From Lysobacterales bacterium (GTDB lineage: Bacteria; Pseudomonadota; Gammaproteobacteria; Xanthomonadales; SZUA-36): a stretch of DNA of 10,623 nt. Below, in pieces: positions 7,385 through 10,623 of the stretch; the first letter of the stretch is position 1, and the number at the start of each line of letters is the position of its first letter. Location of the stretch: NCBI GenBank assembly GCA_030637665.1, contig DAOWGA010000025.1:1-10623 (forward strand). The letters run 5' to 3'. The translations under genes and the position numbers were made by a program. Under the pieces are notes generated by a model that was not told the DNA's origin, made no database searches, and saw only the letters and a list, made by a program, of their open reading frames with translations.

Positions 7385-10288
7385 TCACTGCTGGATCAAT
7401 TCGCCTTCTTCATCCAGTATTTTGATGGCCATCCCGAGCTGCTCGATCTGCGGTTGGATCAGGTCGATGTCTCCCACAACTATAATGGCAAGATTGTCGG
7501 GATCGATCAGTTTTGCGGCCAGCTCATTCAGGGTTTCGCGTCCGGTTTCCTTGAGTAAAGACTGCTGTTGCTTGCGGTAATCCAGAGGCAGGTCGTAGCG
7601 CAAGACCTGCGCCAGCAGTCCCAGTTTTGCGCCGGGCGTCTCGTAGCTCAGAGCATCACGCTGGCCAATGGCGTTTTGCATGTGCTCGTATTCCTCCTCG
7701 GTCATTCCGTCCGAGGAATAACTTTCCAGCTCAGTCAGGACTTCCCTGATGGCGTCTGCAGTTGCATCCTTGTTTATCTCTGAGGAGAAGCGGAAACTGC
7801 CGAGTTCCCGGCCTCCGCTGAAGCCGGTCCTGGCGCCATAGGTGTAACCCTTGTCTTCGCGCAGGTTGAGATAGATGCGGCTCTCACTGGTGCCTCCCAG
7901 GTTGAAGTTCATCAACCCGGCCCGGTAATAGTCGCCCAGCGCATCGTATTTGATCGAAGGATGCACCATGCGCAAACTGGATTGCGCAGCGTCTTCCTTG
8001 TTCACCAGGAAAACGGTACGGTCCGTGATCTTCGGTAAGGCTTCAATGGGTTCACGGTACTGCTCTGAAATCCTGAGCTTGCTCAGTTCCTGCAGGCTGG
8101 ACAGGATATCCTCTTGCGGCAGACTGGTGCTGACCAGGACGCCTCGCAATTGCTCCGGTATGTGTGCTGCATAAAAAGCCCTGACGTCATCGAGGCTGAT
8201 GTTTTGCACCGTGGAGGGCAGACCGCTTCCGGGGTAGGACAGCGGGTGTGTTGGCCCGGCCAGGACCGCGCCCATGGCGCGGCTGGCGAGCGAAGGCCCG
8301 GATTTGCGGGCCTGCATCAACGATTCCATGCGGCGGGACTTGATGCGATCAAAATCTTCTTCGGTGAAAGCCGGCTGCAGGATTCGTTCCATCATCAGCG
8401 CCATGCCCTCATCCAGGTATTTACTCAACACATTCAGGGAAACCGAAGTCTCGTATTGACCTGATGACACGCTCACCGATGCGCCAATACGCTCCAGGGC
8501 CTCGCTGAACTCGGCCGCCGTGTGCGTTTTGGTGGCTTCCCGCATCATGGCTGCCGTCAGGCTGGCCAGCCCTGCTTTGCCCGCTGGTTCGTCGCGCTGG
8601 CCCATCGAAAACAGGGCATGGATCGCAATGGTGGGCGTTTCGGTATTCGGTACGGCAAGCAGGCGCACGCCATTGACCAGTTGAGTATCCCAGATCGGCG
8701 GCAGATCAACGATCGGGTTGTTGCCCGGTTCGGGTTGGATGCTGCGATCAAAATCGTCCTGCACACTGCGCAATTCGGGCGCTGTTTCATCGGGCGGTGA
8801 CACAGCAGGAGGTATCGCTTTGCCTATCGTGTCGGCCTGGTAGTTTTGAGGGCTCGCCGCAAGCTCGATCTGGCCATTGGGTACAACGCTTAACACGACG
8901 GCTGGCTGGCCTTCAATGTATTTCCTGAAGGCATTGACGGCCTCTTCGGCCGTGACTGCGGAGTATCGATCGATGTCATCCATCGCGGTTTTCGGATCAC
9001 CGTTGTAAATCTCGGAATGTGCCAGAGCGCCGACCTTTCCGGAAACACTTTGCATGCCGAATATTTGTCCGGACTCGAAACCGGCTGTGAATTTCTGAAG
9101 GTCGTCTTCATTAACCCCCCGCTCAGCGAATTCGGCCATGGTTTCCCGGATAGCTGCTTCCATTTCCGTCAGGGTTTCACCCGAAGACGGATTCTGTATG
9201 ACGATGAACATCATTTCACAGGCCAGTTCCCGGCAGGAATGGCTAACGTAGGCGCTGACGGCGCGACCGGTCTGCACCAGCCGTTGATAGAGCAGCGAGG
9301 CACGGCCCTGGCCCAGTACCTTGGCGGCTGCGTCGAGCGGCGCCTCGTCCTCGTGTGTTAGATAAACGGTCGGGAACACCATCGCGATGGCCGGCAAGTG
9401 GATGTTGTCTTCCAGGGTGATGTACCGGTCTTGCGAAATCTGCGCCGACTGTTTCGGCAGCCTTTCTACCTCGGGTCCCCTTGGGATGCTGCCAAAGTAC
9501 TTTGCTACCCACTCCAGGGTCTGTTTCCGGTCGATGTCACCACCGATGGTGAGCGTTGCATTATTCGGGCCGTACCAGCGCAGGAAAAAGCGTTTCAAAT
9601 CGTCGACGTCGGCTGCGTCCAGGTCTTCGATCCAGCCAATCACGGGCCATGAATAGGGGTGGCCGGCCGGATAGAGATTCTTCATCAGAGTCTCACTGAT
9701 CCGACCGTAGGGCCGGTTGTCTATACGCTGCCCGCGTTCATTCTTCACGGTGGCGCGCTGAATTTCAAACTTCTCCCGGGAAACGGCATCCAACAACAGA
9801 CCCATGCGGTCGGATTCCAGCCACAAGGAGATTTCCAACTGGTTTGCAGGCATGGTCTCGTAATAATTTGTGCGGTCGGAATTGGTGCTGCCATTGAGGA
9901 CGCCGCCGGCGTTTGAAATGATCCTGGAGAATTCACCCTGGCCGACATTGGCGGAACCTTCGAACATCATATGCTCAAAAAAATGCGCAAATCCGGAACG
10001 GCCCGGCTCTTCCCGGTTTGATCCTACGTGGTAGGTCACGTCCACGTGAACCAGCGGATCGGAATTGTCTTCATGCAGTATGAGGGTCAGCCCGTTGTCG
10101 AGAATGTATTTGCCGAACGGGATGGAAATGTCATCATCACGGCCGGCAAAATCTTCAATCAGCGTGACGCCCGCCGGGAGTGTGATTGTGGGGGATGCCG
10201 TGCCGGGTCCGGTTGTGGCTTCAGGCGTATCCTGACCACAAGCAGAGAGAAGGAACAACAGGAGAACTGGAAACAGATGTTTGGACAT
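7385..10288 (-). CDS. M16-family zinc metallopeptidase, predicted lipoprotein
   Basis: A 967-residue protein made of two tandem M16 (insulinase/pitrilysin-like) units. Residues 1-17 form a lipoprotein signal ending in the lipobox L-S-A-C, with Cys17 lipidated; Gly at the next position predicts export to the outer membrane. The first unit carries the inverted zinc motif H-F-F-E-H (102-106: His102, Glu105, His106) and the third ligand Glu184 in VKNE. A Pro-rich linker at about 480-530 leads to the second unit, whose equivalent site (about 560-582) lacks zinc ligands. The substrate-gripping Arg810 and Tyr817 (LREDKGYTYGAR) are retained. Such periplasmic proteins degrade or process peptides; the substrate here is unknown. 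The ribosome site is weak (GAG 8 bases before the ATG). It is transcribed apart from the array, with a dyad in its leader. Confidence 0.95.
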   Translation of the reverse strand: MSKHLFPVLLLFLLSACGQDTPEATTGPGTASPTITLPAGVTLIEDFAGRDDDISIPFGKYILDNGLTLILHEDNSDPLVHVDVTYHVGSNREEPGRSGFAHFFEHMMFEGSANVGQGEFSRIISNAGGVLNGSTNSDRTNYYETMPANQLEISLWLESDRMGLLLDAVSREKFEIQRATVKNERGQRIDNRPYGRISETLMKNLYPAGHPYSWPVIGWIEDLDAADVDDLKRFFLRWYGPNNATLTIGGDIDRKQTLEWVAKYFGSIPRGPEVERLPKQSAQISQDRYITLEDNIHLPAIAMVFPTVYLTHEDEAPLDAAAKVLGQGRASLLYQRLVQTGRAVSAYVSHSCRELACEMMFIVIQNPSSGETLTEMEAAIRETMAEFAERGVNEDDLQKFTAGFESGQIFGMQSVSGKVGALAHSEIYNGDPKTAMDDIDRYSAVTAEEAVNAFRKYIEGQPAVVLSVVPNGQIELAASPQNYQADTIGKAIPPAVSPPDETAPELRSVQDDFDRSIQPEPGNNPIVDLPPIWDTQLVNGVRLLAVPNTETPTIAIHALFSMGQRDEPAGKAGLASLTAAMMREATKTHTAAEFSEALERIGASVSVSSGQYETSVSLNVLSKYLDEGMALMMERILQPAFTEEDFDRIKSRRMESLMQARKSGPSLASRAMGAVLAGPTHPLSYPGSGLPSTVQNISLDDVRAFYAAHIPEQLRGVLVSTSLPQEDILSSLQELSKLRISEQYREPIEALPKITDRTVFLVNKEDAAQSSLRMVHPSIKYDALGDYYRAGLMNFNLGGTSESRIYLNLREDKGYTYGARTGFSGGRELGSFRFSSEINKDATADAIREVLTELESYSSDGMTEEEYEHMQNAIGQRDALSYETPGAKLGLLAQVLRYDLPLDYRKQQQSLLKETGRETLNELAAKLIDPDNLAIIVVGDIDLIQPQIEQLGMAIKILDEEGELIQQ

Positions 10289-10309
10289 GTGTTTTTCTCG
10301 GGTGAATTG

Positions 10310-10327
10310 GGGCCTGTTAACAGGCCC
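10310..10327. promoter_or_regulatory. 18-base perfect palindrome in the divergent promoter region
   Basis: GGGCCTGTTAACAGGCCC is a perfect dyad centred between 10318 and 10319, 21 bases before the M16 start and in the region separating two divergent genes. It could be an operator for a dimeric regulator, or in RNA a seven-pair hairpin with a TTAA loop in the M16 leader. No T tract follows on either side, so a terminator is unlikely. The rest of 10289-10514 (226 bases) must hold promoters for both genes, but no pair of boxes is convincing by eye. Confidence 0.45.
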
Positions 10328-10514
10328 TGGGAAATACTCAGCTGGATTTGGATTCCGAGTGTGGAATGTTCAGGAAGTTTCATTTTCATCAACTGTCGCC
10401 TTCAGCGACGAAGGTCACAAGATCTACGTTGCCGGCGGAATTACCTGGTAGTCGAAAAGGCGGTGTATCGTGAAGACCTATGTTTCAATTGATGACGGTA
10501 AATCGGACAGATAC

Positions 10515-10623
10515 ATGAATCGAAATAAGCTGGCTAGATACTCAGTGGTCTTGTTGATCCTGATCTGTGTGGTGTCTCTCGTTGCATGTGGTACACACAA
10601 ACCGACGATGAACCCTGAGGGTC
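10515..10623 (+). CDS. Predicted lipoprotein, N-terminal part only
   Basis: The last 109 bases encode the start of a protein with a clear lipoprotein signal. It has a short positively charged N-terminus (MNRNKLAR), a hydrophobic stretch (about residues 9-24) and the lipobox L-V-A-C at 22-25, giving a lipidated Cys25 followed by Gly. The reading frame is open to the right edge. I chose the ATG at 10515 because it gives a normal-length signal; an in-frame GTG at 10470 would add 15 mostly polar residues before it. No strong ribosome site is visible for either. Nothing of the mature domain is visible beyond GTHKPTMNPEG, so function cannot be given. It diverges from the M16 lipoprotein gene across a 226-base gap. 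Confidence 0.65.
   Translation, partial: MNRNKLARYSVVLLILICVVSLVACGTHKPTMNPEG

Noticed and set aside
10366..10473. A 35-codon plus-strand frame starting at ATG 10366 whose TGA overlaps a GTG (10470) in frame with the lipoprotein
   Set aside because: The GTGA overlap looks like translational coupling, but there is no good ribosome site, the peptide is featureless, and starting the lipoprotein at 10470 would give an abnormally long N-terminal region before its signal.

Overview
The window looks like chromosomal DNA of a proteobacterium, most likely a free-living gammaproteobacterium. This rests on general gene content and a moderately GC-rich composition judged by eye; no rRNA or tRNA marker is present, so genus-level placement is not possible. 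No mobile element, CRISPR array or RNA gene was found. The genes are tightly packed and almost all on the minus strand.

Layout, left to right. The left edge (2-280, plus) holds the C-terminal half of a thioredoxin-fold protein of the TlpA/ResA type. It converges on an eight-gene minus-strand array that, read in its own direction, runs from 7129 to 328: leucine dehydrogenase, thiolase, HSD10-type short-chain dehydrogenase, a small unrecognised protein, a short MscS channel, a ferritin-like protein of the encapsulated-ferritin (EncFtn) family, glutathione-dependent formaldehyde dehydrogenase and S-formylglutathione hydrolase. Gaps between these genes are about 14 to 76 bases, so one or a few transcripts are plausible. 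Upstream of the array is a separate minus-strand gene for a 967-residue M16 metallopeptidase lipoprotein (7385-10288). A second predicted lipoprotein starts divergently at 10515 and runs off the right edge.

How the genes work together. The first three array genes fit branched-chain amino acid, especially isoleucine, catabolism: deamination at the start of the pathway, then the last two steps (oxidation of 2-methyl-3-hydroxybutyryl-CoA and thiolytic cleavage). The last two genes form the standard glutathione-dependent route from formaldehyde to formate. Between these modules lie an osmotic-release channel, an unknown small protein and a ferroxidase-type protein.

The points most worth a second look are: the EncFtn protein, which keeps its metal-site residues but has no visible encapsulin-targeting tail and no encapsulin gene in the window; the thiolase, whose reading frame clearly extends upstream of its first ATG without a normal start codon; and two dyad-symmetric elements built on the same octamer, GGCCTGTT, flanking the M16 gene. 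I see no wholly new multi-gene system here.
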